Source: Camillea tinctor (lineage: Eukaryota; Ascomycota; Sordariomycetes; Xylariales; Xylariaceae). Taken from it: a stretch of DNA of 64,000 bases. The notes beneath the pieces were generated by a model. The model made no database searches, had not been told where the DNA came from, and was given only the letters and a program-made list of their open reading frames with translations. The DNA lies in NCBI GenBank assembly GCA_022578605.1, contig MU394077.1, positions 310,001 to 374,000 on the forward strand, given 5' to 3'. A program made the translations under genes and the position numbers. Shown piece after piece: positions 37,900-48,889 of this stretch (positions are counted from its first letter, which is position 1; every line of letters starts with the position of its first letter).

Positions 37900-38627
37900 A
37901 AGAAAAGAAAGGAGGTTCTTCCTAGTGTAGAAGGGTGGGAAGATTTGTACATGTTTTAATGTGAAATACATAATGGCCATGTATGGATTGTTGTATTTTT
38001 AAAAAGACATAAGTTATATATATGTATGTGTGGGATATGGCTTATATGTAAAAGGGGGGGAAGAAAAGTTACCTCATATTTACTGTACTATATGGCATAT
38101 GACTTTCATAGAGAGGCAGGTTATAGAGAATAGAGCAAGTATGTAGATTTCTCTCGCATACTTGAAGTTTTCTACTCATATAACCTAGGTTAGGTTAGTT
38201 ACCCCTTGGTTAGGACCCTCTCTCTACCTCTATTTTTCTTGACTGGATTCAAGATAGGTAGGTACTTAGCTACTACTAAACCTTTTAGTTCATCCACTTT
38301 TATAGGCCATAATATGGACGACCTTCCCCAAGGGGCAGGAGCATTGTAAAAAGAAAAAGAAAAAGGTAGTTATGGCCGGGAATAGCCGCTCTTGGTTGTT
38401 AATTGGGAAGGGAAGTTGCTTTTTCAGAGGTACTTACTACCTATACATAGGTACATACATAGTAGTACGTAAAGCGTAACAGCTCAAACTACGTAACCTT
38501 ACCTAAGGTCAAGTTGGTAACCTATAAGAGACGTTTCATTGGAATTCAGACTTATTTAAGCCACAACCACGACCAAGACCCCTCCCCCTCATCCCCCCCC
38601 TAAGCTTTGTACATCTTTTATCTACCA
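37900..38627. other. intergenic gap, promoter of dug1
   Basis: No coding exon is seen. It contains a TAACCTAGGTTAGGTTAG stretch (about 38181-38198) and a C-rich leader just before the dug1 start. AT-rich sequence on the left is the likely 3' UTR of the PPR-like gene. Confidence 0.5.
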
Positions 38628-40510
38628 ATGCCCCGCTCCGACACCCGCATCCGCACCCTTCTCACACGACTGCCAACACAACAACGGTTATTCTATAATA
38701 AGCAGAGACCAGGATTTCTTATTGCTAGAAGCTGCGCATTGTATTCTTCTTCTTTGCTCCCCCCAAGCTTCCGAAGAACCTACCTGTCCCCCGCCCTTCG
38801 AGCACACCAAGCACGCAAAATGGCACCACAGCTCGATGGCTACTTTGCCGAGGTCGACAAGCTGTCGACGCACTTCATCGACCGCCTCTCCAAGGCCGTC
38901 GCTATCCCTTCCATCTCCTCCGATGCCTCGCGTCGTCCTGACGTAGTCCGCATGGGCGAGTTCCTCGCCGCCGAGCTCAAGGCTCTCGGTGCCAGCGTCG
39001 AGATGCGGCCCCTCGGCAAGCAGCCGGACAAGCCCGACCTCGACCTGCCCCCCGTCGTGCTCGCCCGCTACGGCAGCGACAAGAGCAAGCGCACCGTGCT
39101 CGTCTACGGCCACTACGACGTGCAGCCCGCCGAGAAGAGCGACGGCTGGGCCACCGAGCCCTTCACCCTGACCGTCGGCGACGACGGCCGCATGTTCGGC
39201 CGCGGCAGCACCGACGACAAGGGGCCCGTGCTGGGCTGGCTCAACGCCATCGAGGCCCATCAGAAGGCCGGCGTCGACTTCCCCGTCAACCTGCTCATGT
39301 GCTTCGAGGGCATGGAGGAGTACGGGTCCGAGGGCCTCGACGAGCTGATCGAGAAGGAAGGGAAGGGCTACTTCGCCGACGCCGACGTGGTCTGCATCAG
39401 CGACAACTACTGGCTCGGCACCGAGAAGCCGTGCCTCACCTACGGCCTGCGCGGGTGCAACTACTACAGCGTGGAGATCTCGGGGCCCGGTGCGGACTTG
39501 CACAGCGGCGTGTTCGGGGGCACGGCGCAGGAGCCCATGACGGACCTCGTGCGCGTGCTGGGTAGTCTGGTCGATACCAACGGCAAGATCCTGATCCCGG
39601 GCATCAGCGAGCAGGTGGCGCCGGTGACGGCGGAAGAAGAAGGCCTATACGACGGCATCTCGTTCACGATGGAGACGCTGCACGACAGCCTGGGGTCCAA
39701 GACCACCATCTTCGAGGACAAGAAGCCGACGCTGATGGCGCGGTGGCGCTACCCGTCGCTGTCGGTGCACGGCGTCGAGGGCGCCTTCTCGGCCCCCGGC
39801 GCCAAGACCGTCATCCCCGCCAAGGTCATCGGCAAGTTCTCCATCCGCACCGTGCCCGACATGGAGATCGACCGCACCAACGAGTGCGTCTACAAGTACG
39901 TGAAGGAGGTGTTCGCCAAGCTCGGCAGCAAGAACACCATGAAGGTCTACGCCCAGCACACCGGCAAGTGGTGGGTCGCCAGCCCGAACCACTGGAACTT
40001 CCGCGCTGCTGGCAAGGCGGTCGAGCGCGTGTGGGGGGTTAAGCCCGATTTCACGCGCGAGGGTGGAAGGTGAGTTTTCTTCTTCTGTTATGATTATTAT
40101 TTCCTCTTGCGTATCCTCCTTTTTACTTTTTTTTGGTTTATCTCTCTAGTCCTTCGAGAATGAAGTATCCCTTGCCCCTTCCCCCCTTTTTCCTTTTACC
40201 CCTGCTCCTTTCCCCTTAAATACAGATACAAGTCAACAATATGATATAACCATCCAAACACAATCGAAACAAGTTTGGAATCTTTTTCTTTTTCTTTTCA
40301 GAAAGCTAATGCAATCAAAACCAACACAGTATCCCGGTGACCCTCACCTTCGAGCAGGCGACGGGCAAGAACGTGCTGCTGCTGCCCATGGGCAGCTCGA
40401 CTGACGGCGCGCACTCCATCAACGAAAAGCTCGACCGAAGGAACTACATCGAGGGCATCAAGCTGCTGGGCGCGTACCTGCACTATGTGGCTGAGGAGCC
40501 GCAGGATTAA
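38628..40510 (+). CDS. dug1: Dug1/CNDP2-type Cys-Gly metallodipeptidase
   Basis: Exons 38628-40069 and 40330-40510. The intron (GTGAGT...CACAG, 260 nt) restores E-G-G-S-I-P-V-T. This is the M20A family of di-zinc peptidases. Metal and catalytic motifs are visible: G-H-Y-D-V-Q-P (His ligand and Asp), R-G-S-T-D-D-K-G-P (bridging Asp), [10 protein letters not shown] (general-base and ligand Glu pair), the C-I-S-D-N-Y-W-L Asp, and a D-G-A-H-S motif at the end. It cleaves Cys-Gly during glutathione breakdown in the cytosol. There are two in-frame ATGs: 38820 gives 476 residues, the usual family length, while 38628 adds a 64-residue Arg/Ser/Leu-rich leader like a mitochondrial presequence. The exon is markedly GC-rich with C/G-ending codons, a sign of high expression or local GC bias. 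The call is secure; the start is open. Confidence 0.93.
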
Positions 40511-42812
40511 GATAGGGGATAGGGAAGGAGAGGAGTAGGGAAGGCATTATATTGCATGAGATCTAGCTTAGGTGACTGGTGGCTAGGGATTTAGGATTTA
40601 GGACATTAATTTGATACTGCATAAATGAATGAATGATTCAAAGACAAACTGCGTGGATTGCGCGACGGTGTTGTGGGTGAATAGATGTTTTGGTGATGTG
40701 TTTCTGCGATTTACTAGCCTATTGTTTTTTTCTTTTTTTTTTCGATTAAGGGGGAGGGGAGGGGGCGATGCATGGTATTAGAATAAGGAAGTATCGTTCC
40801 AAGTCGAGATTTATCTAGCTGGTAGGTTGGCAAACTGGATGGGATAGTGAAATGGGGTGATAAGATGGAAAAGAAAATATTATGAGATCAAGAAGTTTGG
40901 GATGGTAGGTAGGTACTACAGGTGGGTTAGGGGGTGGAAGGTATATTGGATGGTGATGGAGATGGGATGAAGGAAGATACATAGCTAGCTAGCTACATGG
41001 GTTCATTGAACAATAGCAGAAATAGCAGTGAGAAAGATAATAATAGATATGGCATCTATTTTTCTTTCTTTCTTTTTTTTCAAAAAAAAAATACCAGCTT
41101 TTTCTGGCTTGGTGGTCTCTCTCTCTTTTTTGAACTTACCATGATTTCACACCCGCCGCTTGAACGGGTTGAACCCGCTGCCTTCCGAGGGAGACAGGAT
41201 TTCTTTTTGTTTAGGAAATTAGTTAACCGGACTTGTCGCGGTTTTTGCTCCCAAGCGTTTTTGCTATCCTCGTTTCTCTCCTTCCCAACGCATGAGAAGG
41301 ATAGGGTGAGACGGGAGGCATCTTCTCGACGGGGTCCTAGGCAAGCAGACTATTCCCTTGGTACTGCAGCTGAGGGGGGGCAAGCAGCCCATAGCTCTTG
41401 GCTGAGCTGCGGTCGTGAGCTTGGTGGAAGGTTAGGGGGGGAGCTTGTCCTGGGACAATAACTAGGGACGAAGCACGCCGTAGTGGGAACAGGAGACAGG
41501 AGACGGGGCCTGGATCTTGTTAGCGGGGGGGCTCGAACGGAGGGGCTTGGGAGGGGGGACGAGAGAGAGAGACCACTGCGCCAGAGCTGGTTGTTAAGGT
41601 ACGCCGACGGTATTGGGTCCTATAAACTTAGTACGGGGATATTCTCTTTGTTTGTTCTCCTGTGCTGGTTGGTTGGCCTCTGGTTGGCCGAGGAGGGTGA
41701 TTGGGGAGGGGTTCGATAGATGCTATGGCAACGGAGGAGGGTGTTTGCACGGAAGGGCTGTGCACGCGGAACGTGATGTACTGAGAGGAACAAAGGGGTT
41801 CACGGATAGGTGTATCGCAGTTCATTCCTTAAGATCATCTCCTTTAAACTGTACGCTCGCTGACGTGTGGAATCTAGAATGTAGAGGCATGATGCATGCA
41901 CATAGTAAGAAACGAAATCATAGCGAATGTCAGGAGAGTGAGTGCAAATATCTCCATAGTCGCTTCTTCAAACTGATAGCACTCGTCGGCCTTTCCTCCC
42001 ACGATGTTGGTCCTCGTCTTGAGACCATAATATACAGATTTTGACTTCATGTAGCTAATTAGATAGGCTTACTTTATATTATATTACCAAGGCGTGTGAT
42101 GGACTTTGGGCATTGCAAATAATGCCTACAGCTTATAAACGAGGATAGATAAACATGGTGGTTCCCATATTCACTACTTCACCTCTAAAGACGGGGGCTA
42201 TCGTTGAACACTTATATATTATGCAATTTACCATATTCTACTCTCCAATAGCTCCCTTTGTGGCTACAAAGAGTATCTCTACTATATCACCCTGCTTTAA
42301 CATTAGCTCTTACCTCTAACGTGTACGGATGTGGCATATTCATATCTAGCCCCCTTTCCCACTAGCATAAAACTCTAGTTATTCCATCATTAGTCTTATT
42401 ATTGCTCTTTTCACATGAAAAAGGTTCTCATGTATAAAGAACAAACCATGGCGGAACAATTCATGTCTGTAAAAGACCTACTATGAAGCCTTGGTTGGTT
42501 GAAGTATCCTTTATATACACTATCATCCCCTATATACACAAAGGTAAAGGGCTACCTACTAAGTCCCAGTTCTTATGATACTATCCATACCATTTTAGAA
42601 GGAATAATCCCATTTCCTACTCTTTGAACCAGGTCATCTGTCACAAATTTAAGTTAAGTAGGCAAGATCAAGTAAATATATAGTCAATTTACCCAGTACG
42701 TATCCACTTAGCCTATCCTAACCTCCCCCCCCCCCCTATTCTCCCTCCCAGGCTAATCCTACATACCTACCCCCCAAACCATCGAACCTTATCTAGAGAT
42801 CACAACCCCCCG
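40511..42812. other. intergenic gap between converging genes, no gene recognised
   Basis: Dug1 (plus) and the HHE gene (minus) converge on this 2.3-kb stretch. The frames at 40997-41461 and 41613-42044 begin and end in low-complexity sequence and carry no recognisable motif. A 13-bp perfect palindrome of the type CGGGTT-G-AACCCG lies at about 41165-41177. The right part is AT-rich. Confidence 0.5.
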
Positions 42813-43957
42813 CTACACCCCCCTCAACCCCCTCGCCCTCCCCCAAACATCACACGGCAAGAACCGCCACGCGCCCGCATGCCGCGGCGCCAGCCGATCC
42901 GCCACCGCGTGCACGGCCGGCACGCTGAGCCGCGGCCAGTCGGCGCCTCTCCCGCCTTCATAGGACGCGTCGCGCAGGCCGAGGATCAGCGGCGCGGCGA
43001 CGGGGCGGTCGAGGGAGTCGTTCGCAAGGGCGATGCACTCGGCGTGGATGCGGAGGAGGGCGTTGGCGCGGTGCTCTGCCTGGGACGAGGATGGCGGAGG
43101 GTGGGAGCGGGAAGGGGGAGGAGGGCAGAAGCACAGCTCCCGCATCCCGGACAGAACGCTGATCTGCGCCCGCAGGTGCGGTTCCAGCAGCGCGCCTAGA
43201 CGCGCGAGTAGCGCGCGCAGGGCGTGCGGGTCGTAGGTCGAGGACGTGGTGGTGCAGGCGTAGGCGTGGACGTGGCGGAGGGCGGTGGTGAGGATGTCTT
43301 CTTCCGGCCCCTGTTCCCCGTCCCTGCCCTCCTCGCCCTCGTCCCTCCTTCCGCCCCCCAGCGCGCCCGGCTCCAGATCGAGCACGGCCTCGAAGCCCGG
43401 CAGCATGGCGGTCTGCTTCAGCACGTGGTGGTCGAGGGCCCAGGCGCTCCAGGCGCGCGCGAGGAACAGCAGGTCCGCGACGTCATCGTCGGCGGCCGTG
43501 ACGTGCGGCGCTTGCAGGTAGATGGCGTTGAGGCCGCGGAGCATGGCGTTGTGGGTGTGGGCCATCTCGTTGGCGATGTGGAGGGCGGGGTGGGTTATCT
43601 GGGGAGGTGTGAGTTTGGGTGTGTATATATATATACCGGTGATAGGGTTGTGTGAACGAAGAATAGGGAAGGGGGGGAGGGGGAAGGATTGCGAGAAGGT
43701 CTGGGTTTCTCTTCTTTCCTCCCTGAGTGGATGGATCCCGATAGTGTCATAAGACTACGAAGATGAAGGGAAAATACACGTACGTTTTGCGTCTTGGAGG
43801 GCGTTTCGATGAGCGGCCACGGCTCGTCAGCCCAAGGCTTTCGAATCGTTTTTCCGGCCTTCGAAGAAGGCCCCCCTTGAGCTTGCGGATAACTCGGGGT
43901 TTCCACCGGGCCCCGCTGATTCCCATCGGTCCTCGTCCTCATCGTGACCTTCGGCAT
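42813..43957 (-). CDS. HHE (hemerythrin-like) domain protein
   Basis: Two exons on the minus strand: 43957-43784 and 43598-42813, 319 residues. The intron (185 nt, GTACGT...CCCCAG) is phase 0 and joins T-Q-N to I-T-H-P-A-L-H-I-A-N-E-M-A-H-T-H-N, so that the first His-rich helix is complete. Likely metal-binding residues are the His/Glu set in that helix, the D-H-H of the second helix and His residues of two further helices (H-V-H-A-Y and P-H-L). This fits a four-helix hemerythrin/HHE cation-binding fold as found in many uncharacterised fungal proteins. The first 58 residues are basic and Pro/Gly-rich and may be disordered. The second exon is far more GC-rich than the flanking DNA. Role unknown; iron or oxygen sensing is only a guess from the fold. 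Confidence 0.75.
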
Positions 43958-44839
43958 GCTTCTCAAGTCTAACCTAGTGCTCTAGATTCCGAGATCGATA
44001 ACGGGGACACAAACAAACCACTGAATTCACTGTGCAACTACCGTCTTAGACAAACAGAAACCTTTTGGGGGAGGGAACGGTAACGTGAGTATTCTTATAA
44101 GCCACCAAGCCGCCCCCCCTATCCTCCCCTTCGTTTCGTTATCATCATCATCATCATCATCATAACGCCATCCCATGCGACGTCATCATGACCCCTTGTC
44201 TACACCGAAGGAGAGGGAGTAGTATCAAGCAACCCCCCTTCTTTTTCTCTCCTCTCTAGGACTCCCTTCTCGTACTCGGTGATATGGACTTCCAATTTAG
44301 TCAAGGGGGGCGTCCGTAATATTGAAAAGGGCAGGAAAACGGTCAACCGGGGGGAAGTGCGGGAATCTAGACTGGTGATAGGGTTGCACCGGGCAGGTTC
44401 CAAGATGGTGAAGCTAGCATAGCTGAAATACGTCAATTTACACCGTCTAGCATTTGCACGCAGCCTGGCTTACATGGGTGGGATGTAATAACCATTCAGA
44501 CGGCCCGCCGAGACGAGTGATGGGTTTTTGTCGTTCTCGGCCTGGCGATTTTCGTTGAATCCGTCGCTCATGCAGCCAGGCATTCCGAGATTAATACCTA
44601 CATTAGGTATTCAACTCGAACCGACAATCTCGTCGCATTCGGGGATCGAACATATGCGATCAAAAACGTAAGGTGGTCTAGACAGTTGCTGTTTTTGGTC
44701 ATCAAGATATTTATATCACATGTTTTCCTACCTACCAAATAGCCCCTCGCATTTCTAAGGGTATCCCAAAAAAGAAAAAAAATGATAATGCTCGCATATG
44801 CCTCCGTAGGAGTCGTGTAACAGCCCTTAGAAAACCATC
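43958..44839. other. intergenic gap, no gene recognised
   Basis: Promoter of the HHE gene and 3' side of the DysF gene, both read on the minus strand. It contains an ATC trinucleotide run at 44141-44163. No coding exon was found. Confidence 0.5.
44141..44163. repeat. ATC trinucleotide microsatellite
   Basis: About seven and a half uninterrupted ATC units in the upstream region of the minus-strand HHE gene. It lies in non-coding sequence and no function can be inferred. Confidence 0.9.
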
Positions 44840-46276
44840 TCATGGAAGTTCTTCCTTTTCCTGGACCCCCTTTGCGCCGCTGCTGTCCAGTCCTTTCCAG
44901 CCACTATCCCAACCTTTATTACAATCTACAGCGCCTCCGGATTCGCCACTCTCTGCCATCCCTTTAATATCACTCCAGTACTCCAGTCTCCGAACTTCCT
45001 CGTCAGCATGTTTAATGGCACCGGCAAGGCTTTCCGCCTTCCGCTGCGCCTCCGCTGATTTCCCCTTATTGTGCTCGTCCACCACATCATCGTGCAGCTG
45101 TATAAGCCGAGTGAGAAGCAACTTTCGCGAGGCTTGAAAAACAAAAATGGCCATAATCTCATGCATGTAATCCTGCAATTGCGCCAAATCATCCGTGCAG
45201 TTTTGAATATAATTTTCAACCGATTCGAGTTTCTCTCGATCAATGCGCGACCTTCTGAGGAACCGTAGTAAATCCTCGGTAGTCTTGATCTCCACTTGAG
45301 GGTGGACCACATCTTCATCATCTGCCGCCACTTCTCGCGATCTCCCAAACACGTCATCTGACGCCTGGCCGGGCCCTTGAGACACGCGCGATTTCTGACT
45401 AAGGCTCGCTCGTTCGACTTCTTCGACCGTCAAGGCGGCCGTACGACGTGATTTCTTTGAAGGAGTAACTGAGAAGTACTCGGGGTTCATTAAATGTATA
45501 TCGTTAGCCTCATACCCAATGCCCTTCTTAATGCGCCTCCTTATCCAGGCTCGTCTGCGAACAAACGAGCTATACCACGTAGGACCGTGCCACGAGAACT
45601 TTTTGGAGAACATAAATGAATACTCCCAGCCATCCTCATCGGTTTGTATGCACTCGTCGCGATTTATACGCCACTCGGGCCAAACCCACACCCAGCTGGG
45701 ATCTGGCACCTGAGCTGTAGTGATATCGGTGGGGCTCGGCTTGTGAGCAAAATTCGTCCATGCTGGAGGGTCTAGATTGCCCAGAGCAGCAGAAGAGAAG
45801 AGGGGGATACCGCACAGAAACCCGCCTCGCTGATTTTCGTAGAGTATATCGATTGCGGTCTCGGGCTCCTTTGGTGGATGTCGTTTACATTGAGACAATC
45901 GCTTGTTAGTGCAGGAAGACTTGGGAGGGTCGTTCTGGCTTGAGACGGAATCTTTCCTTCCATTTGATGCCGGGGGACTGCTGGCTGATGGCCGTGAGGC
46001 CTCCGGTCCGTTGGACGGACCAGCCTCTGTCACCGGGTCATTTGAGCCCTGCCCACTCTCCCGGGGTGATGGTGCGGGTGAGGTCCTGGATTCGGATGGG
46101 ACTAAAGGCTGTAGTGAAGTAGATGGATCGTAGCTATTGCGTGTTTCGGCGCTCTGAGGGCGGGACTCTTGGTCCGGGACAGAATGGTCAACAAGACTTA
46201 TCGCGTGGTCGATTTCGCTATCTTTGAGAGGAGGGACTCGACGAGAGCTGCGCAGATGTCCTTTAGGTTTGAGCAT
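44840..46276 (-). CDS. DysF (dysferlin/peroxin) domain protein, Mug65/Spo73-like
   Basis: Single exon, 478 residues. The N-terminal 150 residues are Ser/Pro-rich and probably disordered. Residues about 150-260 form a DysF module: I-L-Y-E-N-Q-R-G-x-F-x-C-G-I-P-L-F-S, then W-V-W-P-E-W-R-I-N-R-D, the D-E-D-G-W-E-Y-S-F-M-F strand, and W-Y-S-S-F-V-R-R-R-A-W-I-R-R-R with its stacked Trp/Arg pairs. After a conserved N-P-E-Y-F-S-V segment comes a predicted coiled coil with charged heptads (about 340-450). Unlike Pex30/31-type proteins it has no reticulon-like membrane spans, so it resembles the fission-yeast Mug65 and yeast Spo73 group, linked to sporulation or prospore-membrane growth. The domain call is firm; the biological role is by analogy. 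Confidence 0.82.
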   Translation of the reverse strand: MLKPKGHLRSSRRVPPLKDSEIDHAISLVDHSVPDQESRPQSAETRNSYDPSTSLQPLVPSESRTSPAPSPRESGQGSNDPVTEAGPSNGPEASRPSASSPPASNGRKDSVSSQNDPPKSSCTNKRLSQCKRHPPKEPETAIDILYENQRGGFLCGIPLFSSAALGNLDPPAWTNFAHKPSPTDITTAQVPDPSWVWVWPEWRINRDECIQTDEDGWEYSFMFSKKFSWHGPTWYSSFVRRRAWIRRRIKKGIGYEANDIHLMNPEYFSVTPSKKSRRTAALTVEEVERASLSQKSRVSQGPGQASDDVFGRSREVAADDEDVVHPQVEIKTTEDLLRFLRRSRIDREKLESVENYIQNCTDDLAQLQDYMHEIMAIFVFQASRKLLLTRLIQLHDDVVDEHNKGKSAEAQRKAESLAGAIKHADEEVRRLEYWSDIKGMAESGESGGAVDCNKGWDSGWKGLDSSGAKGVQEKEELP

Positions 46277-47697
46277 TGTTGAATCCCGACGAAGTTAGCA
46301 TAGTGGAGAGCCACCGTGTAAAGCGATGGATAAAACTCTCAGCCCTAGCTCTGAAGCTCGGTCGTCGACCAACAACAACTCTATAAAGACAAAGAAAGAA
46401 GCTAAACAAGAAAGAGTCACGAGGAACAGAGAATAGGGAGCACGATATTCATAACCAAATGAGAAGAGACAGAAAAAAAAGAAGAAGAAGAAACCGGGAA
46501 GAAAAACACTCTGTACTATGTCCACGTAGGAGGTTGTTATTAGTGAGTGGGTAAGTTGAAGCTAATGTCGATGACGAGGGAGGCTAAGAGAGTGATAGTC
46601 ATTCCGGAGCTTGGGAACTGAAAGCCGGGAGCTGGGAGCTGGGAGCTGGGCTGCGAACCAGTAACCCACATGCATCTACCAGCAGCAGCTAACCATTAGC
46701 GACTTTCCCTAAATAATCAGAGACATGTGTCGATCACATGTAGTGTAAGATGAAGCTTGGTAGGTTACTGGTTAACTTGGGTTTATAATAGGGTTGTGTC
46801 AGTGTAGGTTCAACTTAGTTTAGTTTCTTTTTTTTTTCTTGTTCAAAGGTCAGACAATGCCTTTCTTAGACGGCAGTTATGTAGGTTACTACCAAGTGGT
46901 CACAAGACGTAAAAAATAAAAATAAAATCCGAGACGAGAATCGTTTGCGACATCGAAGCGTTGTATTGTGTAGGAGAGTTGTATGTGACTTGAAAGAATT
47001 CCATCATAGGTTGGACTTACATAGTATACTTTAGAGTACTTTTATTCTTAGACATTCAACCCTAAGTTTGGCGGGCCGGAACCAAGCTCGAGAAGTTGTC
47101 CGATGTACTCTGGACCGTGCATCCACTCTTAGTGCATGGGGAGGGCCAAAGCACCGGCGCAGCGGCGGTCCTGACCAGGTAACCTTGCAGGGAACCAGAC
47201 ATTCCTCCCCGCATTCGACAGCAGGTTACGTCATGTATATATATCTCCTGGCAGTACTCAAAAGGGAAGATGGGGGAGTATCGATTACATGTACATTATG
47301 TATTCCCGGTCCAGGTGTAACTTAATACCTTACCTAGGTACCTATCTCTCTAAGTAGGCAAGTACAGATTTAGATCATAGTGACAGGGAAATGCGATGTT
47401 GTAATTGTAGCATTGCCATATGGACATGTACTTGCCTACTGGACCTTACCTCCCCGATTACCTTTCGTGACAATAACACTAACACACCAGCAAACCTAAA
47501 GAAAGGATCATGCCATCACCATCTTTTCGTACGACCCAAGCTCCCCTCCTTTGATTATTACACTGCTTCCTACTACTACAACTACCACTACTACTCCTGT
47601 CCATCACCACTGGCTAGCATCTACCTGACTTTACCAAATTCCCTGTTCCTCGTGATAAAAACCTAAGCCCATCCGTCTCCTTTGTTCTCATATCACA
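46277..47697. other. intergenic gap, divergent promoters
   Basis: The DysF gene (minus) and the small membrane protein gene (plus) diverge from here. It contains three copies of GGGAGCT in a row at about 46627-46650, a TACCTAGGTA palindrome at 47331-47340 and ACTACT-type runs near 47570-47590. No exon was found. Confidence 0.5.
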
Positions 47698-48429
47698 ATG
47701 GCCTCCAAATCCCGACTTCCTCTCGTTCTCGGCGTCACCGCTGTGGGTGGCATTGGTTTCTATCTCTACAGCGCCGGCGGCGACCCCAAACTTGCCCAAA
47801 AGCAGGCCGAAGGTAATACCTCAATACCTACCCACTTACACGCTCCAACATATAAGGGGTTATACAATACATAAACTATTCACTCATATATATATATACA
47901 TATATTATTACCATGTCCTTCTCATCTGGCGACCATACCCGCTAATTCGGTGTCTCACAATCGCAGGTGATGCGCACAGATTCAAGGGCCGCTTCGAGGA
48001 CCGGGGGCAGCAAGCCGTGACCGACGCCGAGAAGCTGGGCGCGCAAGCCGGCGCCAAGTTCGACAATGCAGTGAGTAGTGTACGAGCTCTCTCCCTCGAG
48101 GGTAGCTTTCTCCTAGCTATAGTCTATACATATCCATCATTTTTGCACTACATACTCTCCTATCTTCCTCTTCCATACATACTTGTCGTCGTCTTTTACG
48201 TACCTTCGCGCATAAACCCCTGAGAACTAATCTTTCTTCGTGAAAAAATCATTAGGTGGCCAGATCCCAAGCCGAACTGCAGAAGGCCCAGGCCGACATC
48301 GAGGCCCGTGGTAAAACCGCCAAGGATGCCGCGTTGAACAAGATCAACGAGTTGGACAAGAAGGTGGAGGACGAGGCGTCTAAGGCCAAGAGCGGAATCT
48401 CAAGTTGGTTTGGTGGGGGCAGCAAGTAG
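47698..48429 (+). CDS. small single-pass membrane protein, calcofluor-white-hypersensitive family
   Basis: Three exons: 47698-47812, 47967-48070 and 48256-48429, 130 residues. The introns (GTAATA...CGCAG, GTGAGT...TTAG) keep the frame. Residues about 7-25 form one hydrophobic segment (L-V-L-G-V-T-A-V-G-G-I-G-F-Y-L-Y), directly followed by S-A-G-G-D-P-K. The rest is a charged Ala/Lys/Glu/Asp-rich amphipathic helix region ending in S-S-W-F-G-G-G-S-K. I recognise this layout from short fungal proteins annotated 'calcofluor white hypersensitive protein', and the helix recalls LEA/apolipoprotein-like repeats. It could sit in the mitochondrial inner membrane or ER; the sequence does not decide. It converges on dim1, with 460 bp between the coding ends. 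Function unknown beyond the name. Confidence 0.75.
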
Positions 48430-48889
48430 AGGAAGAGACCCAAGGAAGAAATCACACTATCATGAAGACAGGCAGAGAACAGGCTCTGAGCTGTTTCGTA
48501 TGGTATACATGGCAATTTACAGGTATGGACGGGTTGGTCGGTGTCTATGGTTTTCTAATCAAGTGAATATCAAGTTATGAATTCTATCATCTATGTCAAG
48601 TCTTCATTTTTAGGGATTTTTGACTGGTTTTCTAGTTCTGTTCTACTGATCACATATGTCGACGATCTCGTGTTTACTGCTGCTGTACTGTGGACGAATT
48701 GGGGAATGGTTTGATATTGCTCTGTTATTCTTTGTATTTTAACATGTCCTTTTTTGGTCTATAAACAGGGTATATCACCATATTTATTGGACGTGTCTTA
48801 CCAACGCCAATACGCCATAATCGCCTGTCCTGCCGTTTTTACTAACCCCAAACTCCTGGTGCCCCGGATAACCATGTCTGCTAGCCCCC
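48430..48889. other. short gap between converging 3' ends
   Basis: Only 460 bp separate the coding ends of the small membrane protein gene (plus) and dim1 (minus), so their 3' UTRs probably come close or overlap. No other feature was recognised. Confidence 0.5.

Noticed and set aside
38688..39503. 271-codon open frame on the minus strand opposite dug1
   Set aside because: It is a shadow of the strong C/G third-position bias of dug1; the plus strand encodes conserved M20 peptidase motifs throughout and the antisense translation resembles nothing.
41165..41177. 13-bp palindrome resembling a tRNA T-arm sequence
   Set aside because: No acceptor stem, D arm or anticodon arm can be drawn around it, so no tRNA is called.
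40997..41461. 154-codon plus-strand frame in the gap after dug1
   Set aside because: It begins in simple sequence with poly-T, has no recognisable domain and no coding-like periodicity; treated as chance.
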